Positions 1 through 11,812 are shown, numbered from the stretch's first letter. The stretch is 64,000 nt of DNA from Xanthomonas sp. (GCA_018262705.1 JADFDQ010000004.1:1-64000); one strand, 5' to 3'. Program-made: numbers and translations. Notes: generated from the sequence alone by a model not told the origin.

Positions 1-57
1 ACACATGCCCGTGAGCGAGAACTGGTCGGCGTGAGAGCGCATGAAGTCGTACTTCAT
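1..57 (-). CDS. IS3 transposase OrfB, N-terminal fragment
   Basis: The ATG at 57 overlaps the orfA stop as ATGA and opens a frame beginning MKYDFMRSHADQFSLTGMC, the usual start of the IS3 OrfB catalytic protein (DDE integrase core). Only 19 codons fall in the window. The frame is -1 relative to orfA, as expected when the active transposase OrfAB is made by programmed frameshifting. Confidence 0.8.
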   Translation of the reverse strand, partial: MKYDFMRSHADQFSLTGMC

Positions 58-350
58 GGCAATTCCTTGGCGAAGTACGCCGCGGCTTTTTTTAAAATGT
101 CGCGCTCCTCCGTCATGCGCGCGAGCTCGCGCTTGAGGCGCACGATTTCCGAATCCTGGTCCGCGTGCTTGCGGCCGGAGCCAGGAAAGGAGATCTCACC
201 GGATCGGACCTGCTCGGCCTTCCACTTGTAGAGCTGGTTCCGTCGAATACCGAGATCGATGGCTACCTCCGATGCCGGACGTTCGCCTGCATCGAACAAC
301 CTGACCGCTTCGCGCTTGAACTCCGCGGTGAACCGTTGGCGCTTGACCAT
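54..350 (-). CDS. IS3 transposase OrfA (98 aa)
   Basis: This is the DNA-binding component of an IS3 transposase. It has an N-terminal helix-turn-helix (FTAEFKREAVRLF, then ELYKW-type recognition-helix residues QLYKWK) and a C-terminal leucine-zipper-like helix (IVRLKRELARMTEERDIL). The start at 350 is preferred over an upstream ATG at 395 because GGGGAGG sits just before it. The last codons carry the run of seven A used for -1 frameshifting into orfB. The protein ends in AYFAKELP, typical of this group. Confidence 0.9.
   Translation of the reverse strand: MVKRQRFTAEFKREAVRLFDAGERPASEVAIDLGIRRNQLYKWKAEQVRSGEISFPGSGRKHADQDSEIVRLKRELARMTEERDILKKAAAYFAKELP
87..93 (-). promoter_or_regulatory. -1 programmed frameshift heptamer (A_AAA_AAA)
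   Basis: On the minus strand the orfA codons TTA AAA AAA GCC place seven consecutive A in the A_AAA_AAA phase, followed by G. OrfB lies in the -1 frame and its ATG is about 30 nt downstream. This is the standard IS3 arrangement for making the OrfAB fusion. Confidence 0.7.
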
Positions 351-383
351 GTGACACCTCCCCGGGGATTGTCCCCGTTCAAA

Positions 384-410
384 GGTGTCCGTCAAACCCG
401 GGCCATCTCA
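384..410. repeat. Candidate terminal inverted repeat of the IS3 element
   Basis: On the minus strand the stretch begins TGAGATGGCCCGGGTTTGAC and continues to GGACACC. Its TGA start and the GTTT...GGACACC end fit xanthomonad IS3 termini. The matching end is outside the window, so the exact boundary is uncertain. Confidence 0.5.
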
Positions 411-464
411 GAGTGAATTTCCAGCCGCCCCACTTCACCTGTTCCAGATCACGTGTCGGGACAT

Positions 465-2561
465 TCACCTGGCTCCCAGTCCCTGCTTTGCCAGTGCCCT
501 GAACTCCGGCCCGGCTAGCCGCAGGTTTTCGCGTAGATAAGCGCGCAAGCGTTGTCCAGCGGGCTCCGGTGGTGGGCCTCCCAGATGGCGTTGCAGCATG
601 GTTTCCATCGCGAACAAATACGCCTCGCGCGGAACCGGATCGGCCGGCGAATGGCCGCCGTTCGGTTCCACCAACAGCGTGACGGGCCGCCGTAGCGTCT
701 TCAGCGTCGCGACGTAATGTGTCACCGCGCGGATCGCCACCGTGCGGTCGGCACCGCCGGCCATGATCAGCAAGGGCCGCTGCATCCGCACGGCGTTCAG
801 CAGTGGCGACTGCGCGTGCAGGCGCGCGAACACGGCGGGGTCGGTGGCGTCCAGCGACAGTGCCCGCAGGGTGGTTTGCAGTGAGCGATCGGGCAGGTCG
901 CCTTGCTCGCCGGACTCCACCAGCCAACGCATCGCCCAACCCAAATCGGATGGCGGCGCGCCGGCCACGCCGACCTTGAACAGCTCCGGCTGGAAGGTCA
1001 GGCCCAGCAAGCTCGAGTAGCCGCCGAACGAATGCCCCACGATGCCGACGCGATCCTTGTCACCGATGCCTTGCGTCAGCAACCAACGCACACCCTCGAC
1101 GATGTCCTGTTGTACGCGACCATTGCCGTAGTCGCCGTCGGGCGCAAACGTGTACGCGCGCCCGTGGCCGGTGGAGCCACGAAAGTTCGACTGGAATACC
1201 ACGTAGCCGCGATTGGCGAGGAACTGCGCCACGCCGTCGTAGCCGTCGCGGAAATGGTTGATCGGCCCGCCATGCACCTGCGCTATCAGCGGCGCACGCG
1301 CCACATCCACACCCGGCGGGAGCAACAGGAAGCCGTGCACGCGCAAACCATCGGCGGCGAGATAGCGGACGGCGATCTTGCGTGCGAGTGCGGTTTCCTT
1401 CGGCGCGCCCGCAGTGATGCCGGGATCGTCGAGGATGCGCCGCAACTCACCGCTGCGCGGATCGTACAGATGCCAGCGCGGATCGCGCAGGGTAGAAGCG
1501 CGTTCGCTCACCAACCAGCGCGCGTTCGGTCCGCTGCCGACCTGCACGCCGATGTCGCGACCGGGCAAGCGCGTTTCGATCGCGGTCACTGCGGCCTGCG
1601 CCGCGCCTAGGCCATACGTTGCGGCGACCGTGCTGCGATAACTGGCGACGCTTGGCTGCTGCGTGCGCGGATCAAGCACCACCTCATCCAGATCGGCCTC
1701 GTGGCGCGGGTCTGCGTGCAGCGTCTGCAGTTGGTCGTCCGCGCTCAGGCGCAGCACGCGCAGAAAATTGCCGCCGGCGGTTTCGCTGCCGGGATTGCCG
1801 CGCATCAACAGACTGCCATCCGCCAACGCGGCCAGCAGGTTGACCCGCTCCATCGGCTTGATCCGCAGCACCTCGCGCAGGGCGCCGTCCGGCCGCACGC
1901 GATACAGCGCATCGTGGTCGCCTTCGAAACGCACCAGCGCGGCGATGTGGCCGCGAACATCCAGTGCAACATCGTGGATCCAGTGCGCATCTTCGTGCAG
2001 CAGCGTGCGCCTGCCGCGCACGTCCATCCGCACGATCCGCCAACGCTCCCGGGTTCCGGCCAGCACGCGCTCGCGCAGCAGCACCGCCGCCGGTTGCGAG
2101 GGGTCAAGCTTCATCACCCCGCGTTGCGCGCTGCCGCCCAAGGGCACGCGCACACCGTTGCGACCGTCGATGCCGACAATGGACAGTGCACGCGGTGCAC
2201 GCAGAAACAGCCAGCGCCCGTCGCGTGACCACAGCAGCCGCTCGGCCTGGGTGTTGCCGACCAGCATGCGTGCGCTGCCGCCATCCTTGCCGGCATGCGT
2301 TGGCAACAACCACAGGCTGCGCGAATCCTTCTGCTCGCGCAGGTAGCCGACGAACTCGCCGGTGGGCGACAACTGCACATCGGTAAGCGTGCGATTTTCG
2401 AGGAAGGCGGCACGCGACAGGCGTGGCGCCATTGGAAGCACGCGTTGCGATGCGATGGTGGCACGAATGCCCGCGTCATCCTGCGCCGCCTCGACGTGCG
2501 CTGGCATGACCAGCAACAAGCAGACGGCCAGTGCCATACACAGCGTTCGGAAGAATGTCAT
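465..2561 (-). CDS. S9-family serine peptidase (prolyl oligopeptidase/DPP-IV-like), exported
   Basis: This 698-aa protein starts with a signal peptide (hydrophobic core LCMALAVCLLLVMPAHVEA), has a beta-propeller-like middle and a C-terminal alpha/beta-hydrolase peptidase domain. The nucleophile is Ser511 in GHSFGG, with Asp605 in GGADRT and His637 in NGGHSP completing the triad. The length suits the family. I use the second ATG at 2561 because GAGGA lies 8 nt upstream; it is too close to the ATG at 2567. It follows the ABC permease by 24 nt and is probably the last gene of that operon, which suggests peptide handling linked to the transporter. Confidence 0.88.
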   Translation of the reverse strand: MTFFRTLCMALAVCLLLVMPAHVEAAQDDAGIRATIASQRVLPMAPRLSRAAFLENRTLTDVQLSPTGEFVGYLREQKDSRSLWLLPTHAGKDGGSARMLVGNTQAERLLWSRDGRWLFLRAPRALSIVGIDGRNGVRVPLGGSAQRGVMKLDPSQPAAVLLRERVLAGTRERWRIVRMDVRGRRTLLHEDAHWIHDVALDVRGHIAALVRFEGDHDALYRVRPDGALREVLRIKPMERVNLLAALADGSLLMRGNPGSETAGGNFLRVLRLSADDQLQTLHADPRHEADLDEVVLDPRTQQPSVASYRSTVAATYGLGAAQAAVTAIETRLPGRDIGVQVGSGPNARWLVSERASTLRDPRWHLYDPRSGELRRILDDPGITAGAPKETALARKIAVRYLAADGLRVHGFLLLPPGVDVARAPLIAQVHGGPINHFRDGYDGVAQFLANRGYVVFQSNFRGSTGHGRAYTFAPDGDYGNGRVQQDIVEGVRWLLTQGIGDKDRVGIVGHSFGGYSSLLGLTFQPELFKVGVAGAPPSDLGWAMRWLVESGEQGDLPDRSLQTTLRALSLDATDPAVFARLHAQSPLLNAVRMQRPLLIMAGGADRTVAIRAVTHYVATLKTLRRPVTLLVEPNGGHSPADPVPREAYLFAMETMLQRHLGGPPPEPAGQRLRAYLRENLRLAGPEFRALAKQGLGAR

Positions 2562-2585
2562 TGTCATGTCCTCGTCGGTTCCGGA

Positions 2586-4397
2586 TCAGGCCGCAACCGG
2601 CTGCGCATCCACGGGCAAGCACTCGCGACGCGGCAGCATGATCCACAGGCTGATCAGCGCCGGCAGCCCCACCACGCCGCACAGCAACACCCAACCCCAG
2701 CGGCCACGCGGCGAATGCGATTGCCGGCCGGTCAGCCACACCGCGCCGAGCAGCGACAGCAGGCAGCACGCACCGGCCAGCCACAGGATCGGTGCCGGCA
2801 TCGGTTCGGGCGCGGCACGCAGCGGGGTCTTCGCCGCGAACAGATCCTGCGCACCCAGGCAGATCACGCGGATCGCCGGCGACAGCCAGGTGTTGCGATC
2901 GGTGTAGACGGACGGCAGATCAAGCGCGAGTGCGCGGCGTGCGACTTCCCGCACATGGCCTGCGCCATCCACCCGCAGCACCTGCTGGAACGGCTGCTGC
3001 AATTCGCCGCTCCACACGCCCCAGGTGTAGGTGTACGACACCAGATATCCGTCCAGCAGCTCGACCACATCCATCCGGCTCAACTTGCCCACCGCCGCCG
3101 GCATCGGCACGCGCAGCAGCGGTTGCAACAGATCCAGCCCGTTTGTCGCCTCGCGGCCGGGATAGAAATAGGCAGCGCGGTCGCTGAGTGCCAGCAGGTT
3201 GTCGCCGGCCGGTTGCGGCGGACTGGCCATCACCTCGCCCTGCGGCAGGCGCACGCGCTCGAACACGCGCTGCTGGCCGGCGTCGTACTGGTAGGATGCG
3301 TTCGCGTTGTAGAGCTGATTGGCAGCGTATTGCAGCGTCGGCGCGGGGAATGTCGACTGTCCCTCGCCAACCCCGAGTTCGCCGCGCGCACGCTTGTCCA
3401 GCATGCCGTAGCCGGCGTAGCGCATGCGGTCGTGGCTGAACACCCAGCGCACGTTGTGCTCGCCGTCGTCGAATTCCAGCGGCGCCGGATTGGTCAGCGT
3501 GCCGCGCATGGGCAACTGCCGCAGCGGATAGACCGTGACCACATCGGACAACGCGATCTGCTCGCGCCACAGCGCGGCATCATGGTCGCGGCTGCCTTGG
3601 ATGCCCAGCAGCAGGAGGTCCTTGCCTTCGGCACGGTCGGCCTCGATGCTGCCGCCCTTCGGCGGCGTCGGCAGGTTGAGCGGATGGGTGCCGCTTGCCG
3701 TCCAGAACAGCTCCACGCCGAAGCCGAGTACCCACAGCAGGAAGTACGCACCGACCTGCACCGGCAATGCCATCGCCAGCATCGCAGCGGGATTGCGCGC
3801 AGGCACGCCGGGATCCGGCTTGAACGCAATCGCCACCAGTACCGCCAGAAACGCGACGGCCGCGCACTGCACGCCCAGCATCGCGATGCCGGACGCCTGC
3901 GCGTACACGAAGAGATTGGGAATCAAGAAGGCGGTGAACGCATGGCGGCGATTGCCGATCATCGCGTAGGCACCGGCGAGATAGCCGCTCATCGCAATCA
4001 GCCAGCCGGCGATCGGCAACAGCCAATGGCGGGCATCGACCACGCGTGCGGTCAGCGTATCCTGATAGGCCGCGACCAAGACGATCGGCAGCGCCACCGC
4101 CAGCAACAGCAACAGCGTCACTGCGGCCGTCAATGCGCCTGCAATCTGCAAGCGATGCAGCGGACGATGCAGCAGGTTCAGCCATTGGTTCGGCTTGCGA
4201 TAACTGCCCATCTGGTACAGGCCGAACGCGGCGCCGACCACGACAAAGGCCGCGCCGAATGCCTGATGGACGATCGTCGGCTGCTGCGCCATGTCCACCA
4301 TGCGGCTCAGGAAGGCCAGCACGACCAGATTGAGGATGCCGGCGGCGCCCGCCCACAGGCGGAAACGCTGCAATTCGCTTTTGAAGAGATCCAACAT
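2586..4397 (-). CDS. ABC-2-type transporter permease (603 aa)
   Basis: This multi-spanning membrane protein has about six hydrophobic helices in its first 230 residues (for example LNLVVLAFLSRMVDM and ALTAAVTLLLLLAVALPIVL), one near 270, a large polar domain of about 300 residues, and two helices at the C-terminus. It carries no ATPase motif. The start is the ATG at 4397 (MLDLFKSEL), preceded by GAGGAC; longer in-frame extensions overlap the ATPase gene and look non-coding. It lies 28 nt after the ATPase gene, so the two probably form one exporter. The substrate is unknown. Confidence 0.8.
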   Translation of the reverse strand: MLDLFKSELQRFRLWAGAAGILNLVVLAFLSRMVDMAQQPTIVHQAFGAAFVVVGAAFGLYQMGSYRKPNQWLNLLHRPLHRLQIAGALTAAVTLLLLLAVALPIVLVAAYQDTLTARVVDARHWLLPIAGWLIAMSGYLAGAYAMIGNRRHAFTAFLIPNLFVYAQASGIAMLGVQCAAVAFLAVLVAIAFKPDPGVPARNPAAMLAMALPVQVGAYFLLWVLGFGVELFWTASGTHPLNLPTPPKGGSIEADRAEGKDLLLLGIQGSRDHDAALWREQIALSDVVTVYPLRQLPMRGTLTNPAPLEFDDGEHNVRWVFSHDRMRYAGYGMLDKRARGELGVGEGQSTFPAPTLQYAANQLYNANASYQYDAGQQRVFERVRLPQGEVMASPPQPAGDNLLALSDRAAYFYPGREATNGLDLLQPLLRVPMPAAVGKLSRMDVVELLDGYLVSYTYTWGVWSGELQQPFQQVLRVDGAGHVREVARRALALDLPSVYTDRNTWLSPAIRVICLGAQDLFAAKTPLRAAPEPMPAPILWLAGACCLLSLLGAVWLTGRQSHSPRGRWGWVLLCGVVGLPALISLWIMLPRRECLPVDAQPVAA

Positions 4398-4425
4398 GGG
4401 GGTGTCCTCGTATCTGTGAGCGCGC

Positions 4426-5373
4426 TCAGGCGGTTGCCGGCGCAGCGTGGTGCTTGGCAAGGAAGGCGTTGACCGCGCGATCCAGGCTGACCGGCATCGA
4501 CTGCACGTTGCGCGCACCGGATGCGCGCAGGAAATGCTCGAACCCGGCGCCCTGATCCAGCACCAGGTAGTGGTGCAGACCGTCGATGCGCTGCACTTCC
4601 AGCAGGCCCGGCACGCTGCGCGGATCGGGCCCCTTGAACGGCACATCGGCCACCCAGTGGCTGACCCTTGCGGTGAAATCTTCCGGCGCGGACATGTGCT
4701 TGAGTTGCCCGCGTTCGAGGATGATCAGGTTGTCGGCAACGCGTTCGATTTCCTCCATCTGGTGCGAGCAATAAATCACCGTGCAATCACCGCTGGCATT
4801 GCTGTACAGCAGCGACTCGAGGAAGGCGCGCTTGGCGACCACGTCCAGGCCCAGCGTCGGCTCGTCCAGCACCAGCAGCTCGGGCCCTTGCGCCAGTGCC
4901 AGCGCGAGGTTGAAGCCGGCGCGTTCGCCGCGCGAAAGCTGGCCGATCTTCTGCTCCGGCAGCACGTTGTAGTGCCCGATCACGCCATCAAAGGCTTGCT
5001 GGTTCCAGCGCGGATATTGGTGGTGCTGCATCGCGACCACTTGCGACACCCGCATCCAGTTGGGCAGCGTGTGTTCTTCGTTGACAAACCCGATCCGGCT
5101 GCGGTCTTGCGGGGTCAGCGTCTGGCTGTCCTTGCCGAGAATGCGCGCCTGCCCCGCACTGGGTGGCATGAAGCCCAGCAGGATGCGAAACAACGTGGAC
5201 TTGCCGGCACCGTTGGCCCCGACGATGGCGTGGATGCGGCCACGCGGAATGGCCAGATCGAGCCGATCCAGCGCCAGCTTGCGGCCGTAGCGCTTGCAGA
5301 GCGCGCGGGTTTCGATGACAAACTCAGAAGACGTGAACATAGCGATTCCAATGCCGCCTGCGCGGCGGCTCAT
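4426..5373 (-). CDS. ABC transporter ATP-binding protein
   Basis: This is the nucleotide-binding subunit of the exporter encoded with the downstream permease. It shows Walker A GANGAGKST, an ABC signature in LSRGERAGFNLALALA, Walker B LLVLDEPTLGLD and the switch His in YCSHQ. The C-terminal ~80 residues form the extension seen in YtrB/EcsA-like ATPases. The first ATG (5373) overlaps the regulator stop as ATGA, indicating translational coupling. An alternative start is the ATG at 5340 (MFTSSEF). Regulator, ATPase and permease order matches YtrABC-like operons. Confidence 0.9.
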   Translation of the reverse strand: MSRRAGGIGIAMFTSSEFVIETRALCKRYGRKLALDRLDLAIPRGRIHAIVGANGAGKSTLFRILLGFMPPSAGQARILGKDSQTLTPQDRSRIGFVNEEHTLPNWMRVSQVVAMQHHQYPRWNQQAFDGVIGHYNVLPEQKIGQLSRGERAGFNLALALAQGPELLVLDEPTLGLDVVAKRAFLESLLYSNASGDCTVIYCSHQMEEIERVADNLIILERGQLKHMSAPEDFTARVSHWVADVPFKGPDPRSVPGLLEVQRIDGLHHYLVLDQGAGFEHFLRASGARNVQSMPVSLDRAVNAFLAKHHAAPATA

Positions 5374-5780
5374 GCGGATTTACGGGGAAGCAGCAATTGA
5401 AATTCGTGGGTGATCCGCGCCTGCACCTGCGCGGGCGCAAAGCCCAGCGGCACCACGTCATTGACCAGACGCCCCACGGCGTCATCCAGCCGGCGTTCGC
5501 GCTCGGCATCGGACAAGCGCTGGCGTTTTGCCGCCACATACAAGCCCATGCCCTGGCGCGATTCCAGCCAGCCTTCGGTGCTCAACTCGGCATAGGCCTT
5601 GGCCACCGTGTTGGGGTTGATCATCAGCTGCTGCGCCAACCCGCGCACGCTGGGCAATTGATCGCCGTGGTCAAGTTCACCCGTCGCGATTTTCATGCGT
5701 ACGGCATCCACGATCTGGCGGCCGATCGGGCGCGGATCGCCGGTGGCGATCTGGATCATCAAGGGCCGAGTTCGAGCCAT
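5370..5780 (-). CDS. GntR-family transcriptional regulator (YtrA subfamily)
   Basis: This 136-aa protein has an N-terminal winged helix (PIGRQIVDAVRMKIATGEL, LPSVRGLAQQLMINPNTVAKAY) and a short helical C-terminal tail instead of a large effector domain, which defines the YtrA type. Such proteins usually repress their own ABC operon. Here it is the first gene of the operon and a palindrome lies 17 nt upstream of its start, so autoregulation is likely. Confidence 0.9.
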   Translation of the reverse strand: MARTRPLMIQIATGDPRPIGRQIVDAVRMKIATGELDHGDQLPSVRGLAQQLMINPNTVAKAYAELSTEGWLESRQGMGLYVAAKRQRLSDAERERRLDDAVGRLVNDVVPLGFAPAQVQARITHEFQLLLPRKSA

Positions 5781-5796
5781 GTCCGCGCTGTCCTGT

Positions 5797-5819
5797 CTGT
5801 ACTAGTGGCAGCAGTACAG
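5797..5819. promoter_or_regulatory. Palindromic operator candidate for the GntR/YtrA-type regulator
   Basis: Two perfect 7-nt arms, CTGTACT and AGTACAG, are separated by 9 nt and sit 17 nt upstream of the regulator start. The size and GTAC-centred arms resemble the sites bound by YtrA-type repressors. Binding itself is inferred. Confidence 0.65.
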
Positions 5820-5968
5820 GGCAGCATGCCCGCCAGCGTCCAGCCGAATGCGACGAAACCGCCGCAGGCGCGACAAAGCCGCGCCAAGCGGGCGCGAATC
5901 AATCAGGAAATGGAATCAGCGTGAAGATTCCCGGCAAGGGCGCGGGAACAGGTGGAGCTGATCGACGC

Positions 5969-6328
5969 TTACATCGTCTGCGTCGGCTGATCCGCGTTCA
6001 GGGTGCCGGCCAGCGTGGTTTCGATCTTGCCGCGCACGGCTTCGCCGTCGCCGCCTTCGGCAAACTGCACGCCGATGCCGGCGGCGCGATTGCCCGAGGC
6101 GCCGCTGGGCGTCACCCAAACCACTTTTCCCGCCACCGGCAAACGCTCCGTGGAATCCGGCAGAGTCAGCAGCAGGAACACTTCGTCACCGAGGAAATAA
6201 CGGCGGCCGGTCGGCACGAAGATGCCGCCGTTCCTGACGAACGGCATGTAGGCGTTATAGAGCTGTGCCTTGTCCTTGACCACCAGCGACAGGATGCCCT
6301 GCCTTGCGCCGCCCACCGGATTGACCAT
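5969..6328 (-). CDS. pilZ: PilZ-domain protein (type IV pilus PilZ)
   Basis: This 119-aa single PilZ-domain protein shows the GRRYFLGDEVFLLLTLP strand and a C-terminal GIGVQF motif. It lacks the RxxxR and D/NxSxxG c-di-GMP-binding residues, as does xanthomonad PilZ, which works in pilus biogenesis through protein contacts with PilB and an EAL protein. Its place after holB at the end of the fab-mltG-tmk-holB block is typical for pilZ in gammaproteobacteria. Confidence 0.88.
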   Translation of the reverse strand: MVNPVGGARQGILSLVVKDKAQLYNAYMPFVRNGGIFVPTGRRYFLGDEVFLLLTLPDSTERLPVAGKVVWVTPSGASGNRAAGIGVQFAEGGDGEAVRGKIETTLAGTLNADQPTQTM

Positions 6329-6378
6329 GCCTGCCTCTCCCTATCGTCGATCGGGCTATGCGGCCCGTCATTCCTGAA

Positions 6379-6783
6379 TCAGCCTTCGATCCGTTCCACC
6401 ACGACCGCAGTGCCGTAGCACAGCACTTCCGACAGGCCGGTCATGATTTCGGTGGCATCGTAGCGCACGGCGACCACCGCGTTTGCGCCCATGCCCCGTG
6501 CATGTTGCACCATGTCGCGGTAGGTTTCCTGCCGCGCCTGCTCGCACAGTTCGGTGTAGATGGTGATGTTGCCGCCGAACAGCGACTGCAGGCCGCCGAT
6601 GAAATTGCCGACGACCGAGCGCGAGCGCACCACGATGCCGCGCACCAGCCCGAGATTGCGAACGATGCGGTGATTCGGGAGTTCCGGCGCCGTGGTCACC
6701 ATCGAATCGTCCAGCACGAGAACTGACCGCCCGGATACGGGTATCGGTGACGCAGTCAGCGCGGAATTGTAGGGATCCGTCAT
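6379..6783 (-). CDS. YbjQ/UPF0145 family protein
   Basis: This 134-aa protein matches the YbjQ family, with the conserved NLGLVRGIVVRSRSVVGNF segment, an acidic-helix region with LCEQARQETYRDMVQHARGMGANAVVAVRYD, and a final beta strand. The family forms a pentameric beta-sandwich of unknown function, sometimes called heavy-metal-binding. It lies between pilZ and holB; its insertion here is unusual relative to the E. coli order. Confidence 0.85.
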   Translation of the reverse strand: MTDPYNSALTASPIPVSGRSVLVLDDSMVTTAPELPNHRIVRNLGLVRGIVVRSRSVVGNFIGGLQSLFGGNITIYTELCEQARQETYRDMVQHARGMGANAVVAVRYDATEIMTGLSEVLCYGTAVVVERIEG

Positions 6784-6798
6784 TCGTCCTCCCCTCGA

Positions 6799-9504
<2,706 letters not shown>

Positions 9505-9508
<4 letters not shown>

Positions 9509-10320
9509 ATCAACTCCGCGTAGTGGGAAAACATCGGATATGCCAGCGCCAACTGCGCCTGCAGCTGCAAGACCGCAGGATGCAGCGGCCAGCGGCGCGC
9601 ACCCAACGCGGTGACCTGCAGGATACCGCGCACCGCATTGCACAGGGCTGTTGCTTCGGCTTTATCCACGGCTTCCCTCGTCAATTCAGCAACATCGACC
9701 AGACCGTGCTCCAGCAGCCAGCCGCGCAAGACGCCGGCCACGCCGCAGCGCTCGATCGGCGGCGTCAACCAGCGTCCATCGCAATACGCCAGCAGGTTGG
9801 CCGAGGTCGCACACACGGCATTGCCGGCCATGTCCAGCATCAGGCCTTCATCGCAGCCCGCGCGCTGCGCTTCTACCCGCGCCAAGATTTGCTCCAGGCG
9901 ATTGCAATGTTTGATGCCTGCCAGTCGCGGCTGGATTGCCAACCGAATGTCGCACCAGTGCGCGCTGACGAAACGCTGCGCTTGCGGAAGCGGATGCAGC
10001 GACAGCGTCCAGACCGGTTCGGACTCCGTGGCCGGCGCATAGCCCCGGCCGCCATCGCCGCGCGTCAACAGCAGCTTGAGCACGCCGGCATCCACAGCGG
10101 CGCAGGTCTCGTCTAGGCACGCCTCGATATACGCCACATCCGGCAACCCGATGCTTATCCGCTCCGCCCCAGCGCGCAGTCGCGCCAGATGCCGTGGCCA
10201 CAGCGGCAAACCGCCGCGATCCACGCGCATCGTTTCAAACAGGCCATCGCCGTAGTTCAGGCCGCGGTTGGCGAGAGAAATGCTGTCCACTCGGTCGCGC
10301 CCGATGTATGCAGTGGACAT
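9505..10320 (-). CDS. pabC: Aminodeoxychorismate lyase
   Basis: This 271-aa PLP enzyme of fold type IV splits 4-amino-4-deoxychorismate into p-aminobenzoate and pyruvate in folate synthesis. It shows RGLNYGDGLFET, the PLP Lys in AGIKHCNRLEQ, the acidic EGLMLD motif and the phosphate-binding ATSANLLAY loop. The ATG at 10320 overlaps the pabB stop as TGATG. The order pabB-pabC means both PABA steps are translated together. Confidence 0.93.
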
Positions 10321-11672
10321 CACTCAACCCCCAACGCCCGCAGCATGCCGCGCGCCTTGGCCCGCGTCTCGTCCAGTTCACGCTGCGGGTCGGAGTCAAT
10401 CACGATGCCGGCACCGGTGCGAAAATGCAGCGTGGTGCCTTCCGCTTCGGCGCTGCGGATCAGGATGTTCAAGTCCATGTCGCCATCGCGGTTCAGCCAG
10501 CCCATCGCGCCGGTATAGGTTCCGCGCCCGGTGCCTTCCAGCTCGGCGACGATCTGCATGCAGCGCACCTTCGGGCAGCCGGTAATGGTGCCGCCAGGAA
10601 ACACCGCCGCGGCCGCCTGTCCGGGCGTCACATCCGTGCGGAGTTGGCCGCGCACATTGCTGACGATATGGTGGACGTGGGCATAGCTTTCGGTCGTCAT
10701 CAGCTCATCGACGCGCACGCTCCCGGACTCGCACACGCGCCCCAGATCGTTGCGCTCCAGATCGATCAGCATCACATGCTCGGCCCGTTCCTTGGGATGA
10801 CCGACCATTTCGCGGATGCGCGCCGCATCATCATCGCCATCGAAGCGCAGCCGCGTTCCCGCAATCGGCCGCGTCTGCGCCACGCCGCCTTGCACCGACA
10901 GCAACCGCTCCGGCGAAGCGCTGACCACGCTGCCCCACGCGCTGCGGAAGATGCCGGCGAACGGCGCAGGGTTATGCCGTCGCAGCCGCTCGAACAGTGC
11001 CGCCGGATCGAGCGCTTCGGCAAACTCCGCCCGCCAGCCGCGTGAAAGATTGACCTGGAACACGTCGCCTGCGGCCAGATAGTCCAGCACCCGCGCCACC
11101 CCGTCGAGATAGCGCTGCGGGCATTCTTCTTCGATGCGAACAGGCGGCTTCCATGCGAACAGTGTCGACACTGCGCGCGCGAGTTCGATGTCGTCGGCGA
11201 TGTCCGCCAACCACGCGTCCGCGCCATCTTCCGCCACTGCGACGCACTCGCCGGTGACGCGATCGCGCATCAAGGCCGCCGGACAGCGCAGCGCCAGCGC
11301 TACCGGAAGGCCGCCCTCGGCCTGCGGCAACCTCAGAATCGGCTCAACCTGTTGCGCCAGCTCGTAGCCCAGCAGCAGCGCCCAGCCGCCGCGGAACGGC
11401 GTCGCGTCAGCAGCGCACTGCACGGTGCGCAGCGCGCGCCAGTGCGCGTCCAGCACATCGAGAAATCGGCCGTCCAGAATTTCGCCGGTCAGCGTGCGCA
11501 CCACGCCATCGCGGTGCAACGCGAAACCTTCGTCGGCATGCGCAAGCAACATGTCCCAGCGGCCCTGAGCACCGCCGCTGCTGGATTCCAGCAGCACCGG
11601 GTAGCGCACCGGGTCGAGGCGGTGCAGGTCGAGCAGATCGATGCCGGAAACCATCGCGCGAGTTCGGATCAT
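10320..11672 (-). CDS. pabB: Aminodeoxychorismate synthase component I
   Basis: This 450-aa chorismate-utilising enzyme makes 4-amino-4-deoxychorismate with a PabA glutaminase. Motifs are GDVFQVNLSRGW, ERLLSV, PIAGTRLRF, HVMLIDLERNDLGRV, HIVSNVRG and PGGTITGCPKVRCMQI. PIAG in place of PIKGT is the PabB-type signature that separates it from anthranilate synthase. The start is the ATG at 11672; a second ATG at 11654 is possible. No strong ribosome-binding site is visible. Confidence 0.92.
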   Translation of the reverse strand: MIRTRAMVSGIDLLDLHRLDPVRYPVLLESSSGGAQGRWDMLLAHADEGFALHRDGVVRTLTGEILDGRFLDVLDAHWRALRTVQCAADATPFRGGWALLLGYELAQQVEPILRLPQAEGGLPVALALRCPAALMRDRVTGECVAVAEDGADAWLADIADDIELARAVSTLFAWKPPVRIEEECPQRYLDGVARVLDYLAAGDVFQVNLSRGWRAEFAEALDPAALFERLRRHNPAPFAGIFRSAWGSVVSASPERLLSVQGGVAQTRPIAGTRLRFDGDDDAARIREMVGHPKERAEHVMLIDLERNDLGRVCESGSVRVDELMTTESYAHVHHIVSNVRGQLRTDVTPGQAAAAVFPGGTITGCPKVRCMQIVAELEGTGRGTYTGAMGWLNRDGDMDLNILIRSAEAEGTTLHFRTGAGIVIDSDPQRELDETRAKARGMLRALGVE

Positions 11673-11699
11673 TGTTGCCAGTCGTTCCCGAACTTGAAG

Positions 11700-11745
11700 C
11701 CTCTCCCCCGCAGCAGGGAGAGGGGTTGGGGTGAGGGCTCTGTGT
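11700..11745. repeat. Intergenic palindromic repeat (REP-like)
   Basis: An 8-bp perfect stem (CCTCTCCC / GGGAGAGG) with an 8-nt loop is followed by GGGTTGGGGTGAGGG. This is a familiar scattered intergenic repeat in xanthomonads. It lies between fabF and pabB and may act as an RNA stem at the operon junction. Confidence 0.7.
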
Positions 11746-11812
11746 GATGCCGCATCGCAAACCGAGCCCGCATCCGCCCTGCGGGCACCCACTCCCAAAG
11801 GGAGAAGAATCA

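Larger units (their letters stand above)
1..410 (-). mobile_element. IS3-family insertion sequence, partial (right end only)
   Basis: The window opens inside an insertion sequence read on the minus strand. It holds the complete small ORF (orfA), the first codons of the large ORF (orfB) one frame back, and a candidate terminal inverted repeat near 410 that starts with TGAGATGG on the minus strand. The two-ORF layout with a poly-A slippery site is the IS3 pattern. The other end lies left of the window, so the length, partner repeat and target duplication cannot be seen. Confidence 0.85.

Noticed and set aside
2295-4472. A 725-codon open frame on the plus strand opposite the ABC permease and peptidase
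   Set aside because: High-GC antisense shadow: repetitive His/Arg/Gln composition, no domain, and it lies over two genes with clear motifs on the other strand.
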